Positions 23,887-34,785 are shown, counted from the stretch's first letter. The stretch is DNA of 40,866 nt from Anaeromyces robustus (GCA_002104895.1 MCFG01000502.1:1-40866), one strand, 5' to 3'. The notes: generated by a model not told the origin, from the sequence alone. Numbers and translations: made by a program.

Positions 23887-24524
23887 TAATAAAAAAAAAT
23901 AATAAAATAAAGGCTGAAAACATTATGTTCAGAACAAAGGCTGAAGATAGTGAAATTGTTATTGCTGACTTTGGTTTATCAAGATTTATAAATAGTGATA
24001 GTGACAAAATGCTTCAAACTGTATGTGGTACTCAAGGTTATATGGCACCAGAAATTATTTTACATAAAGGACATGGTAAACCAGTTGATATGTGGGCAAT
24101 TGGTGTTCTTACATTTATTATCCTTTCTGGTTACTGTCCATTCTCTGGTGAAACTGTTGCTGAAGAAAATAATAATATTATTCACTGTAACTATGAATTT
24201 GAACCAGAAGATTTCTGGGAAGGAATTTCAGAAAATGCTAAAGATTTTATTAGAAGATTACTTGTTTATGATCCAGAATTACGTATGACTGCTCATGAAG
24301 CTTTACAACATGAATGGATTGTTAGTAAACCAGTTGATGCTGTCGATTTACTTCCAACTGTTCGTGATAATCTTAAGAAGAAATTCCGTAAGGCTGTTAT
24401 TGCTATTAATGTTGTCAACCGTCTTCGTACACCACAAAACGCAGGTAGACCAATTACTCGTTCACCATCACCATCTCCTTTTTTAAATAAAGACTTAGAT
24501 AAATTAAATATTAAAGAAGAGTAA
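22939..24524 (+). CDS. CaMK-group Ser/Thr protein kinase, CaMKI/MLCK-like
   Basis: Exons 22939-23070, 23232-23391, 23519-23676, 23913-24524; 353 residues, phases 0, 1, 0. The kinase domain spans about residues 25-290: glycine loop GKFLGQGSYAKV, ATP lysine in FAAKVINK, helix-C Glu in INELNILKK, catalytic HRDIKAEN, ADFGLSRF, CGTQGYMAPE, DMWAIGVLTFIILSG and the closing Arg in PELRMTAHEAL. All catalytic residues are present. The catalytic loop has Ala where most CaMK kinases have Pro (HRDxKPEN), with intron 3 falling exactly before it, and the P+1 loop has Gln where Pro is usual. After the domain, LKKKFRKAVIAINVVNRLR is a basic amphipathic helix like the autoinhibitory/calmodulin-binding segment of CaMKI, followed by a short Ser/Pro tail. 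It is probably Ca2+/calmodulin-regulated; substrate unknown. A run of about 31 A (23851-23881) lies just before the last exon. Confidence 0.93.
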
Positions 24525-25182
24525 GTTTGGTTTAATTATTTTTATACAATAACAAAAAAGAAAAAAAAAAAAAATTACATTCAATAATAAAATTTAAAGA
24601 AAATCACCACTATCATTAAAAAAGAATTTTTTTATTTTTTTTTTTACCCTCAAAAGAAACAAAAATAATAATTAAAATAGCAAAATATTTTGTTTCTAAA
24701 TATCTTTTTTTTTATATATATATTTCTTTTTCTAAAAAAATATAAAAAAAATTGTAAAAAAATTTTTTTTATTAAACTTTTTTTTTAATTAATATATATA
24801 TTTTTTTATTTTAACAATTTTAATTTCAAATTTATAAAAAAAAAAAAAGAAAAGAAACATGTAATAAAATGTAATTAATTTATTTGATAAAATAAGTAGT
24901 AATAATAATATAAAGAAAAAAAAAATTTTTTTTTTTTTAAAAAGAAAAAAAAAAAAAAAAACAAACAAAAAAAAAAAAGTTTTAAAAAACAACAAAAAAA
25001 ATTTTTTTATTAATTTATATATAGAATTTTTTTTTTATAATAAAAAAAATAAAATTTTTAAAGAAATAAAACATATATAATATTAAATAAATAATTATAG
25101 TGTAATAAAAAAAAAATAATAATAATAAATAAATAGAAAAAAAAAATTTAAAAAAATAAAAAAAAAGTAACAATTTTTTTTT
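24525..25182. other. AT-rich 3' flank
   Basis: Dense A and T runs downstream of the kinase. No gene supported; the minus-strand frames here translate T/A runs. Confidence 0.6.
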
Positions 25183-25641
25183 ATGTGTATTATATATAGT
25201 GAAAGAGTTTCTATTTTTATTAATGAAAAATCTGAATACAAGGATGAAGGAAATACTAGTGAAAAGGAATCAAAAGCAGAAATCAAGAAAGAATATAAAC
25301 AACAAAAAGGAAAAGAAATTATAAATGAAACTGATAAAGAAATTGATAATATTAAAAATATTCTAACATCGTCAACTTCTGCATCAACTTCATTATCAAA
25401 TCAATTTTTTATAAAAAATAAAGATGATCTTCCCACATGTTCTAATTCTCATCGGTGTCATGATATCACTCATAATAATAGTTCGAAATTAGAAGAAGTA
25501 AATATTGATTATGATAGTGATATTAACGATGACTTTATGAATGAATATGATGATAGTGAATTTTTTGAAGATTTTTCAAGTAATGATGAAGATAATGATA
25601 GAGATAAAGATAGTGATGGTGATGGTGATGGTGATAATTAA
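25183..25641 (+). CDS. Hypothetical acidic, low-complexity protein, possibly partial
   Basis: ORF of 152 codons ending in TAA. The N-terminal third is Lys/Glu-rich (KESKAEIKKEYKQQKGKE), the middle Ser/Thr-rich with two Cys/His (TCSNSHRCHD), and the end strongly acidic (Asp, Glu, Ser, then Asp-Gly repeats from a GGTGAT repeat). G+C is clearly above the flanks, so it was probably coding at some time. The ATATAG at 25194-25199 just after the ATG could be a splice acceptor, so the true protein might begin with an upstream exon that I cannot find. It lies beside transposon-derived sequence and may be a gene fragment. No family recognised. Confidence 0.4.
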   Translation: MCIIYSERVSIFINEKSEYKDEGNTSEKESKAEIKKEYKQQKGKEIINETDKEIDNIKNILTSSTSASTSLSNQFFIKNKDDLPTCSNSHRCHDITHNNSSKLEEVNIDYDSDINDDFMNEYDDSEFFEDFSSNDEDNDRDKDSDGDGDGDN

Positions 25642-25897
25642 GAAAGTAGTCAATATTAATAAGAAAATATGTTAGTAATAACAATGATAGTAATAATAAT
25701 TTAGATAATAATGATAATGATGGATAAAAATAAATTTAAATAATAGAATATAAGATAAATAATAGTAATATTCTTTTATATTTAATCTTATTTATATATA
25801 AACTAGTTTTTTACATTTAGTTTTATTTTATTTATTTAAATGTAAATAATATCAATAAGAATTTTAAAATAAAATAAAATAAAAAAAAAAAAAAAAG
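25642..25897. other. AT-rich spacer with AAT-rich decay product
   Basis: Asn/Asp-coding-like repeats (AATGATAATGAT) continue past the stop at 25641, so the acidic ORF may once have been longer. Ends in an A run of about 17. Confidence 0.4.
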
Positions 25898-26260
25898 CCC
25901 TGGGATGAAGTTTTATCCATCGAACTTCCTGAGGGTATCAAGCATTGCAAATTTGGATGCTATGATGGTACAATTTAATATGAGTAATTTATCAAATTGG
26001 GCATTATGCGCAATGATAATGTTTGATTTATTTTTTAGTACTATTTTACAAAAAAAGAACCCATAATGATTTCCTCCGGAGGAAATCATTCTTTTTTGTA
26101 CGGTACAATTATTGGTCCTGTATACTGAGCCTTTTAATTGGACATTATATTCAGCTATAATGTGTGGAAAAATATTAAGGATTATGCGCAACGGTAATGC
26201 TTGGGAAAAATTTTTCAGTATTATATAGGTTTCTTTTGTCTTTTTAGTCAAATAAATCAA
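25898..26260. repeat. Unclassified degenerate repeat block around a perfect palindrome
   Basis: Higher G+C than the flanks, starting abruptly after an A run. The word ATTATGCGCAA occurs at about 26005 and 26179, each followed by AATG and then a T-rich stretch ending AGTA; a weaker third copy (CATTATATTCAGCTATAATG) lies between. GGTACAATT also occurs at about 25968 and 26102. So about three diverged copies of a 70-80 base unit are visible, interrupted by the palindrome at 26065-26090. A 115-codon minus-strand frame (26260-25913) covers it; its internal repeats come from the DNA repeats and no protein family was recognised. It is likely a decayed mobile element. Confidence 0.5.
26065..26090. 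repeat. Perfect 26-bp palindrome with paired flanks
   Basis: AATGATTTCCTCC (26065-26077) is followed without spacer by its reverse complement (26078-26090). Outside, TACAAAAAAAG (26047-26057) pairs with CTTTTTTGTA (26091-26100) after a 7-base bulge. It looks like two terminal inverted repeats meeting head to head, or a cruciform-forming site. Confidence 0.85.
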
Positions 26261-26480
26261 AAAGTTCTTTATTACCCATAAAAGTAATAATTATTTCAAA
26301 CATACTACAAATCAATCAACTTTATGAAAATTTCAAGAAGTACTACATATTTTAGAGAATAAATTTACGAACTAAAGTGGAAATTACAATATCAGTGAAA
26401 ATTATTATACTTACTCAATTATTTTTTAGTCTATCTTTTCTTTAACACATTTTTCATCAAGTTGCTTCCAGCACTTCAAC
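26261..26480. other. Leader of the retrotransposon relic
   Basis: No open frame. G+C moderate, composition like the relic that follows; possibly part of the same insertion. Confidence 0.35.
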
Positions 26481-27640
26481 ATGAATTCTTCAAACTCTAC
26501 TAATCATCAGTTATTGCGTCGTGAGTTACGATGTCATGGTTATCTTGAACAGAAATTTATTCTTCTTTTCATTCATGACCTACAAACATGGACTATTAGT
26601 AGATTATTGGATTTTTCTCAGTAGTAAACATATATCTAATATCAACAACATCATTCATGGCATATCCAAACATTTCATTCCAAACGTAGAGAATTACTTT
26701 ATAATCAGAGTTAACTATAAAGACCCTAATACCCACCTTAAAACTCATTAAATTGATAACCCAAAAAATTATCTGTATTCAAGATTAAATGGTGTATGGT
26801 GTATTACCAATAAAACTCGTAGAGCTAAATTATTCAACCCTCGTATTCAAAGAATTGCTAATAATGTTCTTTCACCACTCAATACCGAGTTCTATAAACA
26901 TCTAAATCGTAGCTCACCATTCTTTAACCTATGTGTTAATTGGAACATAAATGGCTGGAACAGTGAAAAAACGAGATGGTCTCTTATATATTTCAATCCT
27001 ATTTTCAAACCGATATGTATCTGTCTCCAAGAAGTTGGTAACAGTCAGTAAATATCTTCAAGATCATAACGTAAAATTCCCCTTCCTTAACAATTACAAA
27101 TCTTTACTCAGAAGATCTGATCCATTAATCCCTCACATGGGAGACCTCTGTATATGTGTTCAATCATCTTGCTCCTTTTACTCGGATCCCTTTGAATACC
27201 AGTATATTATTTCCGTTAATATTTGCATCCTTTTGGAGTTCTACTTGCTCAATTGGTAATTGGTAATGTTTATGTATACCAGTGGCTGCCCAAAAACTTT
27301 ATAGGGATAAAGCTATTTTAGAAATTAAAAAAAATGGTTAAATTTGCGTAAAAAAGATAAACCAGCCATTCTTGTTGGAGACTTTAATATGAAGAAAAAC
27401 CAACCTTTATTCTATTATTTCCAATCTCTCTCAAGATTGGACTATTATGGACATGGTTGGTCCTCAATATACAAGAGTTTCTGGACTTCATCGATCATAC
27501 ATTGACTTTGCTATTATCAATGATAACTTTTTTTTTGAACATATTAATAAAATTTTCAGCTTGCATTTTCTTTCCTCAATATCTCTGATCATCTTCCTAT
27601 TCTAATTTTCTGTAAAAAAGAAGACTTCAGATGATTTCAT
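26481..27640 (+). mobile_element. Decayed TRE-type non-LTR retrotransposon: ORF2 apurinic-endonuclease region
   Basis: Start of ORF2 at ATG 26481, then one protein spread over three frames with several stops. Pieces in order: HDLQTWTISRLLDF; after a shift, SSKHISNINNIIHG to NYKDPNTHLKTH, an in-frame TAA, then IDNPKNYLYSRLNGVWCI; then the endonuclease domain, opening with LCVNWNINGWNSEKTRW and ICLQEVGNSQ (catalytic Asn and Glu), a shift to KSLLRRSDPLIPHMGDLCI, another to IGNVYV, AILVGDFNM (catalytic Asp/Asn) and the C-terminal SDHLPI near 27585-27602 (Asp-His). These are the L1-clade AP-endonuclease motifs that Dictyostelium TRE elements carry. No reverse transcriptase motif (FADD or similar) was found, so the copy lost its 3' part. 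No tRNA gene was recognised nearby, although TREs normally insert beside tRNA genes. Confidence 0.85.
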
Positions 27641-28244
27641 TTTCCCCTCCCCCGTCTAAAATCTTTGTATAAATCATTTCTCTGATCTAGATAAAAACTT
27701 TTTTTTATTTTTTAGATATTCTTTTTAATAGTTTATTTGTGACCAGTGATAACTCTAGTGTAGATAATAGAATTAATAATATTGTTAAGGGTTATAAAAG
27801 TAGTTCTAATAATAGGATCAATTTTACTTTAATTCTATATGTAGAATTAAAGGCTAGTATGGATTTATTGTTTTTACATATTATTATACTACTTTTTTCC
27901 CTCCAGTATTATTCATTATTATCTATAATGTTTAAACTGATTTTTTATTTTTTTTCAGTATCATTTTTTTTTATATTATGTGTTTTTTTATGATTCATGT
28001 ATATTAATATTTAAATTAAATAGAGATGATATACGAATTGTGTACTATAAAAAAAAAGTTTATAATTTTATACCAATTTTCAATATTTTGATGAAATTGT
28101 TCCATCTTGGTATCCGAGAAAAAAAAAATTTTAACTTTCTTTCTAATCTTTATTTATCTTCAAAAGCTCGCATTTGTTTTATTGATAAGTTATTCGAAGA
28201 ATTTTCTTCATTAATCGAGATGTTCTCTTGGATCAGTATTTGTA
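27641..28244 (+). pseudogene. Probable further remnant of the retrotransposon
   Basis: Two interrupted frames (27739-27993 and 27980-28312) are richer in G+C than intergenic DNA and continue the strand and style of the endonuclease relic. Segments such as NSSVDNRINNIVKGYKSSSN and KARICFIDKLFEEFSSL could be the linker between endonuclease and reverse transcriptase, but no diagnostic motif is present. Low confidence. Confidence 0.35.
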
Positions 28245-28574
28245 ATGATAGTTGCTGTACCAATATATATAATTGTATTTATTATTTCTTGTTGTTGTTG
28301 TTGTTGTTATAAGCACCGTTCGCAATATAGAAAATATATTAAATATTCTGCATTAGCATTTGTCATTTTATCACCAATACCCTGGATTGTTTTGATCTCC
28401 TATGATATATATAATATGACTGAAGACGCTAGTATATCTGGTTATGTAATTTGTATAATAATTATAGTTGTGATTGCAACTATTATTGCATTTTTGATTT
28501 GTCGTTTTTGGAAAATTAAAAAGGACGACAAAGACGATGAAATAGCAAACGTAGATAATGAAAATTTAAATTAA
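28245..28574 (+). CDS. Small membrane protein, possibly the 3' exon of a larger gene
   Basis: 109 codons from the first ATG. Three hydrophobic helices (VAVPIYIIVFIIS; YSALAFVILSPIPWIVLISY; GYVICIIIIVVIATIIAFLICRFW), a run of six Cys after the first one (from a TGT repeat) followed by a basic loop (YKHRSQYRKY), and a charged Lys/Asp/Asn cytosolic tail. In-frame codons upstream of the ATG (CSLGSVFV) extend the first helix back to a possible splice acceptor, TCGAG at about 28216-28220. So this may be the last exon of a gene whose front was lost or cut off by the retrotransposon immediately upstream. No family recognised. Confidence 0.5.
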   Translation: MIVAVPIYIIVFIISCCCCCCYKHRSQYRKYIKYSALAFVILSPIPWIVLISYDIYNMTEDASISGYVICIIIIVVIATIIAFLICRFWKIKKDDKDDEIANVDNENLN

Positions 28575-28856
28575 GATTAAAATAAAACTATAAAAATTAT
28601 ACAAAAAATAAAAATATTTTAATTATTATTACTATTATAAAATGTGAAATTTCTTATAAATAGAATTATATAATTATTAGTTATAAATAATAACTAATAA
28701 TTTATAAAAATAATATATATAATATATTTATAATTTTTGCTATTATATTAACAAAATAACTTTTACTATTATATATAAAGAAAGAAGTCGAAAAAAAATC
28801 CTTCAAAACCAAAAACGTTGACGTCGAATCGAATCTATAAGACATAATAATAATAT

Positions 28857-28942
28857 CTTGAATCGTGATATTATTTCAACCACAGAGAGAGGACCTTCGA
28901 AGTAATTTTTTCTTTTACTTGAAATGATGACGATTATCCAAG
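28857..28942. ncRNA. Candidate hairpin RNA
   Basis: CTTGAATCGT (28857-28866) pairs with ACGATT..CAAG (28930-28942, three-base bulge), and ATTATTTCAA (28870-28879) pairs with TTGAAATGAT (28919-28928, one mismatch), leaving a 39-base loop. The loop holds an alternative AAGTAA/TTACTT pair. The segment from 28785 to 28980 is richer in G+C than its surroundings and has no reading frame. ATGATGA within the 3' arm resembles a snoRNA box C, but no box D (CTGA) is placed suitably, so a C/D snoRNA is not supported. Confidence 0.35.
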
Positions 28943-29468
28943 GAAGAGTTTAATGGATACCACACTATCTTTAATTCAAGTATTCTTTGTTTTATAATAT
29001 TTTACCATTTAAAGAAATAGTACCCTATACTGAAATTATTAGAATTTCAGAAATTTATATATAATTTTCTTTATATTATTAAATATATACTATAGATTTT
29101 TTAGATAGAATTATTTTTTTTTGATCTATTTTATTATATGTACTAATTCGAAATATATTATTAATTAGTTATATCAATAAATTAATAAAAAAACATGGAA
29201 AGTGTATTTTCTTCTTTAGTCTAAAAAAAAGTATATTTGTTTAGTAAATTAATTAATTAATTAGTATTATAGATTTATTTTTTGATTTTTAAATTTATTC
29301 TTTATATTTATGAGAACTTTTTCTAAAGAACTTCTTTGTGTATAGATATTTAATAATAGAAAAAAAAAATTCTATAACTTTTTGTATAATTTATTATTTA
29401 TATTTTTAACCTTTTTTTTTTTTTTTTAAAAAAAAAAATAAATATTTCATTAATAAATTTTATGCACA

Positions 29469-29473
29469 ATAAT

Positions 29474-29509
<36 letters not shown>

Positions 29510-29625
29510 TTATTTATTTATTTATTTAATTATTTATTTATTTAATTATTTAATTATTTAATTATTTAATTAATTAATTATTTATTTATTTATTTATTAA
29601 TTTATTAATTTATTTAATTATTTAT
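29469..29625. repeat. TTTA/TTAA tetranucleotide tract
   Basis: Tandem TTTA units, in places changing to TTAA or AATT; about 150 bases. Confidence 0.85.
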
Positions 29626-29839
29626 TATAATAAAATATGTTAAAATTTTTATAAAATTTTATTAATTATTAAATAATAAAAATATGGATAATTGATAGGT
29701 CCAATCATATTGTAATTAAGTTTGTAAAATCATTTTATTATTCTTTTTTAAAAATAAATAATTAAAAAAAAAAATTATAAATTTTTTTTTAATATAGAAA
29801 TAAAATATACCACTTTTTTATATATATATATATATAAAT

Positions 29840-31842
29840 ATGTCAGAAACAACTGAATTTCAACCTTATGCTATATTACCAGGAGAAACAATATCATTAG
29901 ATAAATATAAAAATGATAAAGATGTTATAAAAATTGGTCCAGGTTTATTACATGAAAAACAACAAGTTACAGCAATAAAAGCTGGTACTTTAAAAAACCA
30001 TAATAATCAAAAATGGTGGATTGATAGTTCACAAAGAAGAGTAAATTTCTTTTATTTATTAAATATATACATATAATATTTTTAAAAAGAATATATATTT
30101 AAATGTAATTTAATCTATTATGAAAGGCAATTTGAAAAAAAAAATATTTAAAAAATAAAAAAAAAATATAAAAATTTCAAAATTATTATTGAATAATTTT
30201 ACAATCTATATTTAAATATGAAATTCAAATTTCAAAAATTAATAAATTTCAATTTCGATTTTAACATCAAATAAATATATAGAATATATATTAAAATAAA
30301 TAAAAAAAATAACATATTTATACTTCACTTATTTTACATTAACAAATGCTTTTTTTTTTTTTATTATATCTCAATTTTTTAAATATAAATTATTCAACAT
30401 TAATTTTATAATAATAAATGTCTCTTAAAAAATATGCTTTCATATTTTTTTTTTCATTATCTACATTATTAATTATTGATAAATCTTTTTTTTTTTATCT
30501 CTCCATTTCTATATATATATATCATTAATATATTAATCTTTTTAATTATTAAAATTACATTTCTATTTATATATAATATACATTTATAATAATAATTTTT
30601 TTTGATAATCAGTATGTCCCATCATTAAATGAACACGTTATTGGAAAAATTATTGCTAAAACTCAAGATTACTTTAGAGTTGATATAGGAAGTGCTCATT
30701 CTGCTTTATTATCAACATTGGCATTTGAAGGTGCTACTAAAAGAAATAAGCCAAATTTAGAAGTAAATATTTTCTTATATCATTAAAATTTCTTTATATA
30801 GCAGATATATTATACATAATAACATATTAGAATAAATCAAGAAAAAAAAAAGTGGAAGAAAGAATATATATAATAATTTATTTTTAATATAATAAAAAAT
30901 AGAATAATAATAATAATAATAATAAATAATAATGAAATGATTATTGTAGTATTTAATTAAATTATAGTAGTAATTTTAAATCAATTATTTAAAAAATTAA
31001 TTATTTATATTTATTTAAATCTATTTTATATTTTAAATTTTAAATTTTAATATTTTTATATTAATAATTTTTTTTATTAATAATAATTTATATTATATTT
31101 ATATATATATATATTAGATTGGTGCATTAGTTTATGCAAGAGTTTCTTTAGCTAATAAAGATATGGAACCAGAATTAGAATGTATTTCAGCAACTACAGG
31201 AAAAGCCAATGGTTTTGGTGAATTAAAAGATGGTTTTCTTATAAAATGTTCTTTAGGTTTATGTAGAAGGTAAAAAAATATATATATATATATATATATA
31301 TTTAAATAAAAATAAATTAATATAATATAAATAAATAAAATGAATAGAGATAATATTGAAAAGTGATAATGATAATTATATTTAATAATAATAACAATAA
31401 TAATAAATATTATTAGTATTCAAAATAATATTATTATTATTATTAATTATTTTATGTCATTATAAAATATATCTAATATAATTTTTTTTTCTTATGTAAT
31501 AATAATAATAATTATAATAATATATATATCTAATTGATTTTTTTTTCTTATGTAATAATAATAATAATAATTATTATAATAATTATAATAATAATAATAA
31601 TATATATATATATATATAGTTTATTAAATCCAAATACACCAATTTTAACAGCATTGGGTGAACATTTTGCTTTTGAAACAGCTGTTGGTATGAATGGTAG
31701 AGTTTGGATTAATACACCAGATATATCAAATACTATATTATTATCAAATGCTATTAAAAATTCAGAATTTTTATCAGCAAAAGAAATTAAACAAATGGTT
31801 AAAGAATTAGTTAAACAATCAGAAGATGATATGGAATTATAG
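29840..31842 (+). CDS. exosc3: RNA exosome cap subunit Rrp40/EXOSC3
   Basis: Non-catalytic cap subunit of the RNA exosome, which feeds RNA into the 3'-5' degradation channel in nucleus and cytoplasm. Exons 29840-30040, 30613-30762, 31118-31269, 31620-31842; 241 residues, phases 0, 0, 2. The N-terminal domain starts ILPGETISLDKY and has KIGPGLLHEKQQV. The S1 domain follows, with YVPSLNEHVIGKIIAKTQDYF and the family signature LAFEGATKRNKPNL, then VYARVSLANKDMEPELECI. The KH domain contains the GANGxG-like KANGFGELKDGF, LGLCRSLLNP and FETAVGMNGRVWI. These match human EXOSC3 closely; human is 275 residues, with a longer N-terminus. The acidic end (SEDDMEL) is typical of dictyostelid C-termini. 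The acceptors of exons 3 and 4 follow TA repeats. Confidence 0.95.
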
Positions 31843-32276
31843 ATGAAATCATCAACTATATATATATTTAAATTATTTCTTTTTCTATTCATTGAATTAA
31901 ATTATTAACATATATATATATATATGCCTTTTTTTTTTTTAATTATAATAATTAAAGGAATTAATATATTTATTTATTTTTAATTTATGATATGTTCAAT
32001 TTGTTAAAAAAAAAATTAGATTTATCTTTTTACTTTTTTTTTTCTTATTTTTATTCCTAATCATTATATCTGTATATCTGTATATTTTTACATTGTGATT
32101 AAACATCATATAATATTATAAACATAATAAATTATTTTATTTATATAAAAAAAATATATATATATTTTTTTATTCTTTTATCTTTATATAAGTTATTAAA
32201 AAAAAAAATATTAATTATTTCTTTTTTTTAAATAATTATTCATAATATTCATTTCTTCGCAACAACAACAATATCT

Positions 32277-32316
<40 letters not shown>

Positions 32317-32996
32317 TAATAATAATAATATTTTAAATGTATTTTATTTATTTTTGGATTATTGGAATATTATGAACTACTACTAATCTATATTAAATAT
32401 ATAAATTTAATTACAAAAGCATTATAAAATAATAATAATAATAATAATAATAATAATCATAAAATATACAAACGATTTTTATAACTAGTAAAAATTTTTT
32501 TTTTAAAAATTTGTTTTTACATTTAAAAAATGTTAAAAATTAAAATGGTTATTATTATTATGTACCCAAATAATATGGATTATTTCATAGACCTTATAAA
32601 GATATTACAATTTTATTAAAAAATAAAATGTGTATTACATTTATAATTTTATATATATATATATATTACATGTTAAATGTAATAATGTAAAATAATCATA
32701 TATAAAAGTTTTATTGAAAAATTATAATACACAAAAAATTATATAATTATATTTAATAATCATATATTGATAAAGTTGAAAGATTAATGAAAAGGATAAT
32801 ATAAATAAAGAGTATTAGTCTTTATAATTATAATATTAAAAATTTTTACATTCATTTAAAAACTAATGGTCTATTTTTTTAATATATAAATATAAAATCA
32901 ATAAAACTTATTATAATTATTATTATTATTAAATTATTAATATACATATATAAATATTATTATTATTTATTTTATATATTTATTATATATTACTTT

Positions 32997-33065
32997 TTAT
33001 TATTAATTATTTAGTATATTAATATCAGTGGTACTGGTATTAATATAGTAAATAATTAATAATAA
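32997..33065. repeat. 69-bp near-perfect hairpin
   Basis: 33-base arms (32997-33029 and 33033-33065) pair at 31 of 33 positions around a 3-base loop (GGT, 33030-33032). The inner part (CAGT-GGT-ACTG) is not low-complexity, so the symmetry is not a simple by-product of AT richness. It could form a cruciform, or a short hairpin RNA if transcribed. Confidence 0.85.
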
Positions 33066-33859
33066 TAATTATTTCATAATAATAATTCATTATTCTAATT
33101 ATAATGAGATATTATAATTAATTATAAGATTATATATTAATTATCATAATGAAATTACAATTATAATAATTCATTTTAAAATACAGAAATTATAGAGTAA
33201 CATTTTTTTTTAAAAAAAAATTTTACATGTTTTTTATATTCAATGAATAAATTAATTATTTATTTTTTATTTATTTTTCTTTAGTAAGCATGCTCATTTA
33301 TTTATATTTTATTGGTATAAAGAAAAACTTAAAATGAAAATTTCTAAAATATAGATCAACATGCTTAAGAACTATCATTTTATTGGTTGATCAAATACAC
33401 ATATATTTTATCCTTTTTTTTTTTATATTTATTTTTTAAGTAATTAAAAGTTAAAGATACTTATTATTATTATTATTATTATTACTATTATTATTATTAT
33501 TGTTATTCTATTATTATTATTATTATTATTATTTATTATTATTATTATATTAAAAATAAATATTGATTTTGATTATAATAATTGTATATTCATTAAAAAG
33601 AATTAAAAAAATAATGAGTATCTATAAAATAAAATAGAATAAAAAAAAAAAAAGAAAGAAGTATACATATATAAATTAATAATAAAGAAAACTAAAAGAA
33701 ATATATATTTATAAATTAATAATAATATAAATTACATAACATAGTATTACTCATTAAAGATTATTTTCTTTTTCTTCTTTTTTTTTTTCATTTATATTTT
33801 ATTTGATAAGTTTTTTTTTTAATATAATATTATGTATCATAATATATCAATAATGTTTT

Positions 33860-33863
<4 letters not shown>

Positions 33864-33903
<40 letters not shown>
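33864..33903. repeat. Poly-T tract, 40 bases
   Basis: Uninterrupted T run; length may be unstable or assembly-dependent. Confidence 0.9.
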
Positions 33904-33908
<5 letters not shown>

Positions 33909-34399
33909 CATGATTATATTTTAATAATTCATTGGTAAATAATATTCCTATAAACAATAATCATTTAAGTTTTAATAATTATTTTTCAATTTTCATATAT
34001 TTAATATGACAGTTTTTTTTTTTTTTTATTTTTTTATTTTATTTTATTTTATATTCATTTAATTGATATTTAAAACCTGTCAATAATTAATAACTATCTT
34101 TTTTTCTTTTTTTTCTTTTTTCTTTTTTTCTTTTTTATTTGATTGTCATGCTTTGAAATCCACTTTTTATTGGTAAATTAAAACTTGTCATTCTTTTTTT
34201 TTTTTTTTTCTTTTTCTTTTTTTCTTTGTTATTATTCAAAGTTTTATTTGGATATAAAATATAAAAAGAGAATTCTTTTTTTTTTTTTTTTTTTTTTTCA
34301 TTTATTTATTTTAACATAAGTTTACGAGGATTAAATGAAAAAGATAATTCTTTTTTTTTTTTTTTTTAATATGATTAACTTTTTTACATTACAGATGGA

Positions 34400-34435
<36 letters not shown>

Positions 34436-34745
34436 CTCTAACTTGACATTTATTTATAATATATATATAAAAAAAAAAAAAAACTATGATAAATTAAATA
34501 TAGTTTATATTGGGTAAGAATAGATATAAAAATATAATAAAAAAAAATTTTTTTTTATATAATATATAAAGTAAAAAAAATATTAAAGAAAATATTAACA
34601 AAAAAATAAACGTAATAAAAAGAAACAAGAAAAAAAAAAAAGAAAAGAATAAAAACATAAATAACAGAAATGTCATATACTTTAATAATTAATTAATTAA
34701 TTTTTTTTTTATTAATAAATTTAAACAAATAAATAATTAAAAAGG

Positions 34746-34785
<40 letters not shown>

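Larger units (their letters stand above)
28575..29839. other. Intergenic stretch upstream of exosc3
   Basis: Contains a GC-raised hairpin segment (about 28785-28980), a T-run/A-run fold-back at 29411-29440, and a TTTA/TTAA tandem tract (29469-29625). No open frame supported. Confidence 0.5.

Noticed and set aside
26521-27259. Two apparent small + strand genes (26521-26751 and 26951-27259)
   Set aside because: They are adjacent pieces of one decayed retrotransposon ORF2 in different frames; 26951 also starts out of the endonuclease frame for its first part.
28923-29036. Possible C/D snoRNA (ATGATGA and a distant CTGA)
   Set aside because: The boxes are over 100 bases apart and no terminal stem brings them together.
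31548-31892. 114-codon minus-strand ORF
   Set aside because: Antisense shadow of exosc3 exon 4, ending in poly-Ile from an ATT repeat.
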